This document shows, one piece after another, positions 18,113 to 26,654 of a stretch of DNA of 64,000 nucleotides. The DNA is taken from assembly GCA_021555105.2 (NCBI GenBank), contig CP134604.1, positions 2,480,001-2,544,000 of the forward strand. Direction: 5' to 3'. The notes below the pieces were generated by a model. That model ran no database searches. It saw only the letters and a list, made by a program, of their open reading frames with translations, and was not told the origin of the DNA. Every line of letters starts with the position of its first letter. Within the stretch, counting starts at the first letter, position 1. The stretch is from Thalassospiraceae bacterium LMO-JJ14. GTDB lineage: Bacteria > Pseudomonadota > Alphaproteobacteria > Rhodospirillales > Casp-alpha2. The position numbers and the translations under genes are program-made.

Positions 18113-19357
18113 TCAGGCCGGCGCGAGCAGGGTGCGCGGGGCTTCCTTGACCGGCAGGTGAATGATCGCTGAAAACGCCCCGGCGCCGACACCGACCCAC
18201 CAGACCACGTTGTACGATCCGTACAGGTCATACATGTACCCGCCCAGCCATACGCCCATGAACGAACCCAGCTGATGCGAAAAGAACACGATACCGTACA
18301 GCGTTCCCATGAACCGGAGCCCGAAGATCTGCGCAACCAGCCCTGACGTCAGCGGCACCGTGGCCAGCCACAAGCCGCCCATGACTATCGAGAAAAGCAC
18401 GACCGTCGCAGGTGTCATCGGCACCATGATGAAAGCAGCCGCGGCGATCGTTCGCCCGACATAGATCATCGAAAGCAAATACTTCTTCGACACGGAGCTA
18501 CCAAGCGCGCCCGCCGTGATGGTGCCGACTATATTCATCATCCCGATCAGGGCCAATGAAAGCGCCCCCAGGCCCGTCGTCGAATTAACGCCCAGTGAAC
18601 GGACCAGGCTGTCAGCCGGAATGGCCGAGCAGACCTCGGTTATGAACGCAGGAAAGTGCGCGGTGACGAAGGCAAGCTGAAAGCCGCAGGAAAAGAAGCC
18701 AAGGAAGATCATCGCGAACGACGGGTCGCGCATCGCGCGGCTGACAACCTCGCTCATCGTTTCATCGAGCTGGGCGGCATTCGTGACCTGTTTTGGCGAG
18801 CGTAGAAACGGCAGCGCGAACAGCGTCAGCAGGATAATCGCTGCGAATACGACGAAAACAGACGACCACGGCATGTGCTGAAGAAGCGCATTGGCGAGCG
18901 GCGGGCCGACGATCTGACCGGCGGAACCGGCCGCCGTGACGAGGCCAAGGGTCAGCGAGCGATTCTTGTCCGATGCGGCTCGACCGACGACAGCCAGAAT
19001 CACACCGAAGCCGGTTCCGGCGATGCCGAAACCGACGAGGATTTCCAGAAACTGGTGTGCCTCCGGTGTTACCGCCTGACTGGAAAGCACGAGACCGAGG
19101 GAATAAGTGATCGCACCCAGCGCAATTGCCTTGCGATCGCCGAATTTCTCTCCCAAAGCTGCAAACAACGGCTGGCCGACACCCCACGCGAGATTCTGGA
19201 TGGCGATCGCCAGCGAAAATTCCGAGCGCAACCAGTTGAATTCCTCGGCAATCGGTATCTGAAACAGTCCGAAACTTGCCCGCAGTGCGAAGCTGGTCAG
19301 AAGGATGAAGCCGCCGGCAATCAGAACCGGGGTAAAAAGGCGGGGTGATCCGGTCAC
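18113..19357 (-). CDS. MFS transporter
   Basis: 414 residues with about twelve hydrophobic helices and the loop 2-3 motif ALGEKFGDRKAIALG, which is the MFS motif A region. It also has GFGIAGTGFGVILAVVGRAASDKNR, like members of the monocarboxylate/oxalate-formate-antiporter-like group. Substrate is not predictable, though organic acids fit the CoA-transferase gene next door. The start is GTG at 19357, with AAGGA upstream. Confidence 0.85.
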   Translation of the reverse strand: MTGSPRLFTPVLIAGGFILLTSFALRASFGLFQIPIAEEFNWLRSEFSLAIAIQNLAWGVGQPLFAALGEKFGDRKAIALGAITYSLGLVLSSQAVTPEAHQFLEILVGFGIAGTGFGVILAVVGRAASDKNRSLTLGLVTAAGSAGQIVGPPLANALLQHMPWSSVFVVFAAIILLTLFALPFLRSPKQVTNAAQLDETMSEVVSRAMRDPSFAMIFLGFFSCGFQLAFVTAHFPAFITEVCSAIPADSLVRSLGVNSTTGLGALSLALIGMMNIVGTITAGALGSSVSKKYLLSMIYVGRTIAAAAFIMVPMTPATVVLFSIVMGGLWLATVPLTSGLVAQIFGLRFMGTLYGIVFFSHQLGSFMGVWLGGYMYDLYGSYNVVWWVGVGAGAFSAIIHLPVKEAPRTLLAPA

Positions 19358-19460
19358 ACGAAAAATCCTTGCTCAATGACGGCGAAGGTAAAATCGGCAC
19401 GAAATCGGATGAATTGTCAATTCACCCGAATGCAACTCAGATATGAAACCCCGGCATCAA

Positions 19461-20453
19461 TCAACCGTTCAGGATTTTCGCCGCGTCGATGGCATGATAG
19501 GTCAGCACACCATCGGCGCCGGCGCGCTTGAAGCCGGTCAGCATTTCCATCATCACCGTTTCATAGTCGAGCCAGCCGGCATCGCCTGCGCCGCGCAGCA
19601 TCGCGTACTCGCCGGAAACGTTGTAGGCGAAGGTCGGCATGCCGAAGGTCTGTTTAACGCGCTGCACGACATCCAGATACGGCAGGCCCGGCTTGACCAT
19701 GACCATGTCGGCGCCTTCGGAAATATCCATTCTGACTTCGCGCATCGCCTCGTCGGTGTTGGCGGGGTCCATCTGATAGGTTTTCTTGTCGCCCTTGAGC
19801 GCACCGCCTGAGCCGACCGCATCGCGGAACGGGCCGTAAAAACCGGATGCATACTTGGCCGCGTAGGACATGATGGCGACGTGATCGAGACCGCTTTCAT
19901 CGAGCCCGGCGCGGATCGCCGCAATGCGCCCGTCCATCATGTCGCTGGGCGCAATGACGTCACAACCGGCTTCGGCCTGGCAGATGCTTTGTTTAACCAG
20001 GGATTCAACTGTCTCGTCGTTGAGGATCACGTCGCCTTTGACGATGCCGTCGTGACCGTCGGAATTGAAAGGGTCGAGCGCAACGTCGCACATCACGCCG
20101 ATGTCCGGGACCGTGTCCTTGATCGACTTGACGGCGCGGCAGACCAGATTGTCCGGGTTCCACGCTTCGCATGCATCCGGAGTTTTCAGCGACGGGTCGA
20201 TATAGGGAAAAATCGCTACCATGGGGATGCCGAGCGATTTCGCATCCTTCACCGCACCGGCCAGCAGATCGCATGAAAGCCGTTCGACACCGGGCATCGA
20301 TGTGACCTGCTCGCGCCGGCCTTCGCCTTCGATGACGAACACCGGCCAGATCAGATCGCCCGGCGTCAGCACGTTTTCGCGCACGAGATCGCGCAGCCAC
20401 GGTGTCCGCCGGTTGCGGCGCATGCGGGTCGATGGAAAACGCGGTGTCGGCAT
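19461..20453 (-). CDS. hemB: delta-aminolevulinic acid dehydratase (porphobilinogen synthase)
   Basis: 330 residues. HemB joins two 5-aminolevulinate molecules into porphobilinogen, the common pyrrole of haem and cobalamin. The Schiff-base lysines are in MSYAAKYASGFYGPF and VMVKPGLPY. The metal region reads CDVALDPFNSDGHDG: the three zinc cysteines of the zinc-type enzymes are replaced, so this is the magnesium-type form. The start MPTPRFPSTR at 20453 has GGGAG upstream; an earlier in-frame ATG at 20501 is possible. Confidence 0.95.
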   Translation of the reverse strand: MPTPRFPSTRMRRNRRTPWLRDLVRENVLTPGDLIWPVFVIEGEGRREQVTSMPGVERLSCDLLAGAVKDAKSLGIPMVAIFPYIDPSLKTPDACEAWNPDNLVCRAVKSIKDTVPDIGVMCDVALDPFNSDGHDGIVKGDVILNDETVESLVKQSICQAEAGCDVIAPSDMMDGRIAAIRAGLDESGLDHVAIMSYAAKYASGFYGPFRDAVGSGGALKGDKKTYQMDPANTDEAMREVRMDISEGADMVMVKPGLPYLDVVQRVKQTFGMPTFAYNVSGEYAMLRGAGDAGWLDYETVMMEMLTGFKRAGADGVLTYHAIDAAKILNG

Positions 20454-20564
20454 CGTTTGGCTCACTCCCAGGGTAATTTCGGCGTAGTTTCGCGATGCCA
20501 CCGCCCGAGGGCAAGGGTTTCATGCGTCCGGTATCGTACCTATCTTGGAATAAAGGAGCGCAAA

Positions 20565-21191
20565 ATGGAAAGAACCCTGCTGTATTTCGCCGACCCGATG
20601 TGTTCGTGGTGCTGGGGTTTCGCCCCGGTGATGGAGAAGATTTGTGCAAAATCGGAAGGGCAGGCGGAACTGGTCGTCATGCTCGGCGGTCTTCGCCCGT
20701 TTACCGATCATGCCATGACCGACAAGGACAAGGCGTATGTCCGCAACCACTGGGAACACGTGGCGGAAGCGTCCGGACAATCGTTCGATTTCAGCTTTTT
20801 CGAGCGCCCCGATTTCACCTACGACACCGAACCCGCCTGCCGTGCGGTGGTTTCGGCACGGCGGCTCGGCCCGCAATTCGCCTATCCGATGCTGAACAGG
20901 CTGCACCGGGCATTCTATGCCGAAGGCCAGGACACCACCGATCCCGACACACTGGCCGATCTTGCCGCCGAGACCGGCATGCAACGCAATGATTTTCAGG
21001 CCGAATTCGAGAACGAGGACACCAGACAGGAGACCCTCGCCGATTTTCATTATGCACAACGCTCGCAGATCAGCGGGTTCCCGACCCTTGTCGGCATTGC
21101 CGAAGGTCAAACCCCGGCCGCACTGACGATCGGGTTCCGCCCCTGGAAAGATATGGAACCGGCAATCGCGCAGTGGCTTTCCGCCCAGTAA
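20565..21191 (+). CDS. DsbA-family (thioredoxin-fold) protein
   Basis: 208 residues with no signal peptide and the active-site CSWCWGF near residue 13, embedded in LLYFADPMCSWC. SQISGFPTLVG supplies the cis-proline. It belongs to the cytoplasmic DsbA/FrnE-like branch, whose members are oxidoreductases or isomerases acting on small thiol adducts. AAGGAGC precedes the ATG at 20565. It is divergent from hemB and lies 105 bases ahead of lepB. Confidence 0.85.
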   Translation: MERTLLYFADPMCSWCWGFAPVMEKICAKSEGQAELVVMLGGLRPFTDHAMTDKDKAYVRNHWEHVAEASGQSFDFSFFERPDFTYDTEPACRAVVSARRLGPQFAYPMLNRLHRAFYAEGQDTTDPDTLADLAAETGMQRNDFQAEFENEDTRQETLADFHYAQRSQISGFPTLVGIAEGQTPAALTIGFRPWKDMEPAIAQWLSAQ

Positions 21192-21296
21192 TAGCCCTCA
21201 TCCCTTGACAGCCGGGGCATCGGCGGGCCATATCCGGTCGCTGCACCGGTCCTGACGATTTACGCCAACTCTTGCCATCCCAATGGGGAGCGACAA

Positions 21297-22010
21297 ATGA
21301 AAGAGACCTTACGCACGGTCATCTATGCTGTTCTGATTGCGCTCTCCATCCGTGTGATGGCGTTCGAGCCGTTTTCGATCCCGTCAGGCTCCATGATACC
21401 GACCCTGCTGGTCGGCGATTATCTGTTCGTGTCGAAATACGCCTACGGCTACAGCCGTTATTCACTGCCGTTCGGCCTGCCGTTGCTGCCCGCCGAGCGC
21501 GTGATGTTTACCGAGCCCGAGCGCGGCGACGTCGCCGTCTTCAAGCTGCCGCGCGACAATTCGACGGACTTCATCAAGCGCGTCATCGGCCTGCCGGGGG
21601 ACCGCATTCAGGTGCGCGGCGGTATCCTGCACATCAACGGCCAGCCGGTTGAGCGCAAGAAGATCGCCGATCACATCTTTGAAGCCGCACCCGGGCAGTT
21701 TTCGCGGATTACGCAGTTCATCGAGACCTTGCCGAACGGGGTCGAACATCTGATCGTCGAAAAAAGCGACGACAACCTTGGCAGCGACAACACTTCCGTC
21801 TATACGGTGCCGGCCGATCATTACTTCATGATGGGCGACAACCGCGACAATTCGAACGACTCGCGTTTTTCCAGCGTCGGTTTCGTGCCGCGTGAAAACT
21901 TCGTCGGCCGTGCCGAATTCATCTTCTTCTCCATCGACGGATCGGCCTGGAAAATCTGGACCTGGCTCGACAAGCTCAGACCTTCACGGTTCTTCACGAG
22001 CATCGAATGA
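21297..22010 (+). CDS. lepB: signal peptidase I LepB
   Basis: 237 residues. LepB removes signal peptides from exported proteins at the outer face of the inner membrane. One N-terminal membrane helix is followed by the catalytic Ser in SGSMIPTLLVGDYL, the catalytic Lys in DFIKRVIGLPGD and the box MMGDNRDNSNDSRF. The C-terminal stop overlaps the rnc start (ATGA). lepB, rnc and era form a coupled operon. Confidence 0.96.
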   Translation: MKETLRTVIYAVLIALSIRVMAFEPFSIPSGSMIPTLLVGDYLFVSKYAYGYSRYSLPFGLPLLPAERVMFTEPERGDVAVFKLPRDNSTDFIKRVIGLPGDRIQVRGGILHINGQPVERKKIADHIFEAAPGQFSRITQFIETLPNGVEHLIVEKSDDNLGSDNTSVYTVPADHYFMMGDNRDNSNDSRFSSVGFVPRENFVGRAEFIFFSIDGSAWKIWTWLDKLRPSRFFTSIE

Positions 22011-22690
22011 GCGCTGCGCTGGACACGCTGCAGGCCGCCATCGGCTATACATTCAGGGACATCGGCCTGTTGCGCCATGCGCTGGTTCATTCCAGCGCCG
22101 CGTCGGTGCGCCTGAAATCGAATGAGCGTATGGAATTCCTGGGCGACCGGGTGCTCGGTCTGGTGCTGGCGGATATGCTGCTCGATGCCTATCCCGACGA
22201 GGAAGAGGGCGAGATCAGCTATCGCTTCACGGCGCTGGCACAGCGTGACGCGTTGGCCAACGTTGCCGCCGAAATCGGCATCGCCGATCATCTTTCATTG
22301 TCGAACGGCGAGCACCTGACCGGCGGACGCGAAAACCCCGGCATGCTGGCCGATGCCACCGAAGCCGTGATCTGTGCGATCTATCAGGACGGCGGGCTGG
22401 AAGCGGCGCGCAAATTCATCCTCACGTTCTGGGCGCCGATGATGCGCGAAAACCGCCGTCCCCCGAAGGACCCGAAGACGACGCTGCAGGAATGGGCGCA
22501 GGGCCGGGGGCTCGGCCTGCCCACATATCGCATTACCGCACAGGAAGGCCCCGACCATCAGCCGGTGTTCACTGTGGAAGTCTCGCTGCAGGGACAGAAA
22601 TCCGCCAATGGCGAGGGCGCCAACAAACGCGCCGCCGAACAGGCTGCCGCCGAAGCAATGCTGGCGGCCATTGAAAAGGACAATTCATGA
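22007..22690 (+). CDS. rnc: ribonuclease III
   Basis: 227 residues. RNase III cuts double-stranded RNA, maturing rRNA and regulating mRNAs. The catalytic signature ERMEFLGDRVLGLVLAD and the second acidic site ADATEAVICAIYQDGG form the endonuclease domain. The last 70 residues are a double-stranded-RNA-binding domain (TLQEWAQGRGLGLPTY ... ANKRAAEQAAAEAML). It overlaps lepB and era by ATGA at both ends. Confidence 0.97.
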   Translation: MSAALDTLQAAIGYTFRDIGLLRHALVHSSAASVRLKSNERMEFLGDRVLGLVLADMLLDAYPDEEEGEISYRFTALAQRDALANVAAEIGIADHLSLSNGEHLTGGRENPGMLADATEAVICAIYQDGGLEAARKFILTFWAPMMRENRRPPKDPKTTLQEWAQGRGLGLPTYRITAQEGPDHQPVFTVEVSLQGQKSANGEGANKRAAEQAAAEAMLAAIEKDNS

Positions 22691-23616
22691 GCGACGACAG
22701 CCAGCAACAGACCAGCGCCGGTTTCGTCGCCGTTCTGGGCGCACCGAACGCCGGCAAATCGACCTTCGTCAATCGGGCGGTCGGCGCCAAAGTCTCTATC
22801 GTCTCGCCGAAGGTGCAGACGACACGGACCCGCGTGCTCGGCATCGCCATAAAGGACGGGGCGCAGATCCTGTTCGTCGACACGCCCGGTATCTTTCAGC
22901 CGCGCCGCCGGCTCGACCGCGCCATGGTCGCCAGTGCCTGGGGCTCGGCCGGCGATGCCGACGTCATCATTTTGATGATCGACGCGGAACGTGGGCTGGA
23001 CGCCAATTCGCGCGGCATTATCGAGGGCCTGCAGAAACGCAAGGCCGACAAGCCAAAGGCGCCGGCGCCGGTGCTGGTGCTGAACAAGGTCGATATCGCC
23101 AAAAAGCAGAACCTTCTGGTGCTGACGAAGGAACTGAACGATCTCGATCTGTTTTCCGATGTCTTCATGATCTCGGCATTAAGCGGGGACGGGGTCGATG
23201 ACCTTGTCGGCTACTGCGCCGAACGCATGACGCCGGGGCCGTGGCTATTCCCCGAAGACCAGATTTCCGACATGCCGGCGCGCCTGTTGGCGGCCGAAGT
23301 GACGCGTGAAAAACTGTATCTGCAATTGCAGCAGGAACTGCCCTATGCGGCGACGGTGGAAACCGAAACGTGGACCGAACTCAAAGACGGTTCGATCCGG
23401 ATCGAGCAGGTGATCTTCGTCGAACGCGACAGCCAGAAAGCCATTGTGCTCGGGAAAAAGGGCTCAAGGATCAAAGAGATCGGCGCCGCGTCCAGGAAGG
23501 AACTGGAAGAGATGTTCGGCGGCCGCGTGCACCTGTTCCTGTTCGTCAAGGTGCGCGAGAAATGGGGCGACGACCCCGAGCGCTACCGCGACTGGGGTCT
23601 CGACTTCAACGCTTAA
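22687..23616 (+). CDS. era: GTPase Era
   Basis: 309 residues. Era binds 16S rRNA and helps assemble the 30S subunit. G1 is GAPNAGKST, G3 is DTPGIF and G4 is NKVD. A C-terminal KH domain includes VLGKKGSRIKEIGAASRKELE. In many alphaproteobacteria recO follows, but here the gene ends next to an unrelated leftward membrane protein. Confidence 0.97.
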   Translation: MSDDSQQQTSAGFVAVLGAPNAGKSTFVNRAVGAKVSIVSPKVQTTRTRVLGIAIKDGAQILFVDTPGIFQPRRRLDRAMVASAWGSAGDADVIILMIDAERGLDANSRGIIEGLQKRKADKPKAPAPVLVLNKVDIAKKQNLLVLTKELNDLDLFSDVFMISALSGDGVDDLVGYCAERMTPGPWLFPEDQISDMPARLLAAEVTREKLYLQLQQELPYAATVETETWTELKDGSIRIEQVIFVERDSQKAIVLGKKGSRIKEIGAASRKELEEMFGGRVHLFLFVKVREKWGDDPERYRDWGLDFNA

Positions 23617-23646
23617 TAAAGCCGTCATCCCGGACGCGACGATTTT

Positions 23647-23928
23647 CTACTGAACACCAGCATTGTTAAGAATGAGGGTGAGAAATCCATACAAAATAAA
23701 CAGCATCCCTGAATTGGCCAAAAACTTCGCCAGTCGGGCGAGAGAAACACCTTTCGGATTATAGTACGTTTCCGGGTCACGGAGACTTCGCCAAGAATAA
23801 CCGACGACATCAAATACGCTGTACCCGGGTTTTCGGAAAAACACCGCGATGCCTACAAGTGCGATTGCAACCACATACTGCAAGAACACAAAAGCACCAA
23901 TTCCCCCGCAAGCGCACCAATCGAACAT
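23647..23928 (-). CDS. small hypothetical membrane protein
   Basis: 93 residues with two hydrophobic segments: FLQYVVAIALVGIAVFF near residues 15-31 and MLFILYGFLTLIL near 75-87. They flank a polar stretch with YSWRSLRDPETYY. A GGGGTGAG purine tract lies ahead of the ATG at 23928. The base composition is lower in GC than the neighbours. The family is not recognised. It lies in the gap between era and the repeat at 23975-24079, so the gene is plausible rather than certain. Confidence 0.5.
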   Translation of the reverse strand: MFDWCACGGIGAFVFLQYVVAIALVGIAVFFRKPGYSVFDVVGYSWRSLRDPETYYNPKGVSLARLAKFLANSGMLFILYGFLTLILNNAGVQ

Positions 23929-23974
23929 CGTTTCTCACCCCGCCATCATCATCAAAAGTCTCAACATAGTTGCC

Positions 23975-24079
23975 CCCTCACTAGTTCTCTCCCCCATACA
24001 TGGGGGAGAGAGACTCACGGACGACCACTACGCTTACCTTATCCCTCTCCCCCTTATAAGGGGGAGAGGTTAGGTGAGG
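23975..24079. repeat. palindromic intergenic repeat element (CTCTCCCCC type)
   Basis: Two perfect hairpins lie side by side: 23987-24010 (arms CTCTCCCCCAT / ATGGGGGAGAG) and 24044-24069 (a 26-base palindrome centred on TTATAA). They are enclosed by outer arms CCCTCAC (23975-23981) and GTGAGGG (24073-24079). A related shorter copy occurs at 37097-37141. It looks like a dispersed REP/MITE-like element between era's neighbour and metY. Confidence 0.75.
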
Positions 24080-24088
24080 GGAGCTTCC

Positions 24089-25378
24089 TCAGACCTTATC
24101 CAGCGCTTGGGCAATATCGGCGATGATGTCGTCGATGTGCTCGAGGCCGATAGACAGCCGCACGTAGCCCGGTGTGACACCTGCGCGCGCCTGATCTTCA
24201 GCGGATAGCTGCGAGTGCGTGGTCGAGGCCGGGTGAATGGCCAAAGAGCGCGCATCGCCGATGTTGGCGACGTGATACAGCAGCTCCAAGCTGTCGATGA
24301 ACTTGCGCCCGGCATCCTTGCCGCTTTTCAGCTCGAACCCGACGAGCGCGCCATGCCCGCCGCTCAAGTACGCATCGCGGCGCTTCGCCGCTTCGCCTGT
24401 CTGCAGGGACGGATGAATGACGCTTTCAACCTTGTCATGGCCGTTCAGGAACGCCGCGACCTTGGCCGCGTTGTCACAGTGGCGCTGAATGCGTAGCGGC
24501 AGGGTTTCGATCCCCTGAATGAACTGGAAGGCGTTGAACGGGCTCATCGCCGAGCCCATGTCGCGGAGCAGGATGACCCGCGCACGGATGATGTAGGCAA
24601 TCGGCCCCAGCGGCTTGACGGCTTCGGTCCAGACCGCGCCGTGATAGCTCGGATCCGGCTCATTCAGCGTCGGGAAGCGCGCACCGCCGGCTTCCCAGTC
24701 GAAGTTGCCGCCGTCGACCAGCATGCCGCCGATCGAGGTGCCGTGACCGCCCATGTACTTGGTCGTCGAATACAGCACCACCGCCGCGCCGTGCTGCAAT
24801 GGTTTGCAGAGAATCGGCGCCGCCGTGTTGTCCATGATCAGCGGCACGCCCATCTCCCGGCCGATGTCGGCGACGTCCTTGATCGGGAACACCTCCAGCT
24901 TCGGGTTCGGCAGGGTTTCGGCGTAATAGCAGCGGGTCTTGTCATCGGTCGCGGCGCGGAAGTTTTCAGGATCGGACGGATCGACGAAGCGGCATTCGAT
25001 GCCCAGGTCCTTCAGCGTGTTCGCAAACAGGTTCCACGTCCCGCCGTAGATATTCGTCGAGCAGACGAAGTTATCGCCGGCCTTGCAGAGGTTCAGAACC
25101 GCGAACGTCGATGCCGCCTGACCCGATGCCAGCGCCAGCCCGGCGACACCGCCCTCGAGCGCGGCAACGCGCTTTTCCATAACGTCGCAGGTCGGGTTCA
25201 TGATGCGCGAATAGATGTTGCCCAGTTCCTTCAGCGCGAACAGGTTTTCCGCATGCTCTGTGCTGTCGAACTGATACGACGTGGTCATATGGATCGGCAC
25301 GGCAACGGCGTTGGTGTCGTCCTTGCGATAACCGGCGTGCAGCGCCAGCGTTTCGGGATGCATCTTGCTTTCGTCCAT
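24089..25378 (-). CDS. metY: O-acetylhomoserine sulfhydrylase / aminocarboxypropyltransferase MetY
   Basis: 429 residues. MetY makes homocysteine from O-acetylhomoserine and sulfide with PLP. Seen are ETLALHAGYRKDDTNAVAVPIHMTTSY, YSRIMNPTCDVMEKRVAALEGG, ASGQAASTFA, and the PLP lysine in YSTTKYMGGHGTSIGG. The length and the central insert distinguish it from cystathionine gamma-synthase. GGAGG lies upstream of the ATG. A promoter candidate at 25414-25442 gives it its own transcript apart from the desulfhydrase-like gene. Confidence 0.93.
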   Translation of the reverse strand: MDESKMHPETLALHAGYRKDDTNAVAVPIHMTTSYQFDSTEHAENLFALKELGNIYSRIMNPTCDVMEKRVAALEGGVAGLALASGQAASTFAVLNLCKAGDNFVCSTNIYGGTWNLFANTLKDLGIECRFVDPSDPENFRAATDDKTRCYYAETLPNPKLEVFPIKDVADIGREMGVPLIMDNTAAPILCKPLQHGAAVVLYSTTKYMGGHGTSIGGMLVDGGNFDWEAGGARFPTLNEPDPSYHGAVWTEAVKPLGPIAYIIRARVILLRDMGSAMSPFNAFQFIQGIETLPLRIQRHCDNAAKVAAFLNGHDKVESVIHPSLQTGEAAKRRDAYLSGGHGALVGFELKSGKDAGRKFIDSLELLYHVANIGDARSLAIHPASTTHSQLSAEDQARAGVTPGYVRLSIGLEHIDDIIADIAQALDKV

Positions 25379-25413
25379 GAGATTTCCTCCGCTCTGGGTT
25401 ATGATTTGCGCGG

Positions 25414-25442
25414 ATCATTCTCGGCAGGGACAGAGATGTCAA
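25414..25442 (-). promoter_or_regulatory. candidate sigma-70 promoter of metY
   Basis: On the minus strand, TTGACA (25442-25437) is followed after 17 bases by AATGAT (25419-25414). Transcription would start near 25407, about 29 bases before the metY ATG. The -35 is perfect; the -10 is partial. A SAM-II riboswitch, known ahead of met genes in alphaproteobacteria, was looked for and not seen. Confidence 0.45.
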
Positions 25443-25477
25443 TGTCAGGTATCCGGCAGCCCGCGCCGGGTGACGTA

Positions 25478-26545
25478 TCAAGTGAAATATGAGCGATAGG
25501 CGAAAAGGGCGGGCACGCCGCCGGTGTGTACGAAGACCACATTGTCGGCAGGATCAAAAGTCCCGTCGCGTGCCATGGACATCAGACCCGCCATGGCCTT
25601 GCCGCTGTAAACCGGATCGAGCACGATCCCCTCGGTCGTAGCCAGAGCCGATACGGCTTCCTTCATGCCGTCGGTTGCCTGACCGTAACCGCCTCCGAGA
25701 AATTCATCGCGAATATACACATCCGCTTGGCTAACTGCCCCATCCGCGCCGATCAGCCGGGCCGTTTCCCGGGCTCTTTGCAAGACCCGTTCTTCCTGCG
25801 CAGCGCGGTGGCGTCGGACACAGATACCAATTACGCGCGCCGGATGGCCCAGCGCCTTCAATCCGGCCAGCATGCCGGCGTGGGTCGCGGCGCTACCACT
25901 CGGTAACACCACCGTATCGATGTCGAGACCGCTTGCGTCCGCCTGAGCGAGCAGTTCGTGCGCCGCGTCTACATACCCCAGCGCGCCAAGGTGCGGATTC
26001 TTCGGCCCCATACCAAGGACATAGGGTCGTTGCCCCGCAGCGCGGAATTCCGCGGCGCGAACTTCCAGCGCGGCATCAGCAGCTTCTTCATCTTCGCCGA
26101 CCGGAAATTCGTGCACGCTGGCGCCGAACAGTTTCTGCAGAAACGCATTGCCGGTTTCGGCATAGCCGGGATCCGACGTTTGGACCCGGTTTTCGCGCTG
26201 GATATCGCACCTCAGCCCGAACTTCGCACAGGCTGCCGCAACGACGCGAAGGTGGTTCGATTGGACGGCGCTCGTGGTCAGGACCGTATCCACATCCTTA
26301 CCCAGAATATCGCCGAAAACGTACTCCATCTGGCGGACCTTGTTGCCGCCAAGCGCAAAGCCTGTGTTGTCGTCGCGCTTGATGTAAATGTTGGGGCCGC
26401 CGATGTGCGCCGTCAGTCTCGGCAGATACTGGAGAGGTGTCGGCGTTTCGGCAAGTACGGCGCGTGCGAAACCGGCGGTCAGCGGACAGGCCCCTTCGCT
26501 CAGGCGGCGCGCTTGCGCGGTGGCGCTTATGACGTTGTCGTTCAT
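25478..26545 (-). CDS. D-cysteine desulfhydrase-like PLP enzyme (ACC deaminase family)
   Basis: 355 residues of the fold-II ACC deaminase/D-cysteine desulfhydrase family. Shown by PLQYLPRLTAHIGG, IKRDDNTGFALGGNKVRQMEY (PLP lysine in GGNKVRQ), TTSAVQSNHLRVVAAA and VLPSGSAATHAGM. Candidate reactions are D-cysteine to pyruvate, sulfide and ammonia, or L-cysteate to pyruvate, sulfite and ammonia (CuyA type); sequence alone does not separate them. The neighbours MetY (uses sulfide) and a TAXI solute-binding protein are compatible with either. Confidence 0.85.
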   Translation of the reverse strand: MNDNVISATAQARRLSEGACPLTAGFARAVLAETPTPLQYLPRLTAHIGGPNIYIKRDDNTGFALGGNKVRQMEYVFGDILGKDVDTVLTTSAVQSNHLRVVAAACAKFGLRCDIQRENRVQTSDPGYAETGNAFLQKLFGASVHEFPVGEDEEAADAALEVRAAEFRAAGQRPYVLGMGPKNPHLGALGYVDAAHELLAQADASGLDIDTVVLPSGSAATHAGMLAGLKALGHPARVIGICVRRHRAAQEERVLQRARETARLIGADGAVSQADVYIRDEFLGGGYGQATDGMKEAVSALATTEGIVLDPVYSGKAMAGLMSMARDGTFDPADNVVFVHTGGVPALFAYRSYFT

Positions 26546-26654
26546 CGTCGTCCAATCAGATAAGTAGAGAGTTGAAACCAGAAATTCGCGGCGATTGCCG
26601 CCGCCGCGCCGGAAGCCGGGAGTGGGGCGCAGGCACGGCGACGGCGGGTATCCC

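Noticed and set aside
25379-25477. SAM-II riboswitch before metY
   Set aside because: Neither the conserved pseudoknot nor its sequence motifs were found; a sigma-70-like promoter explains the region.
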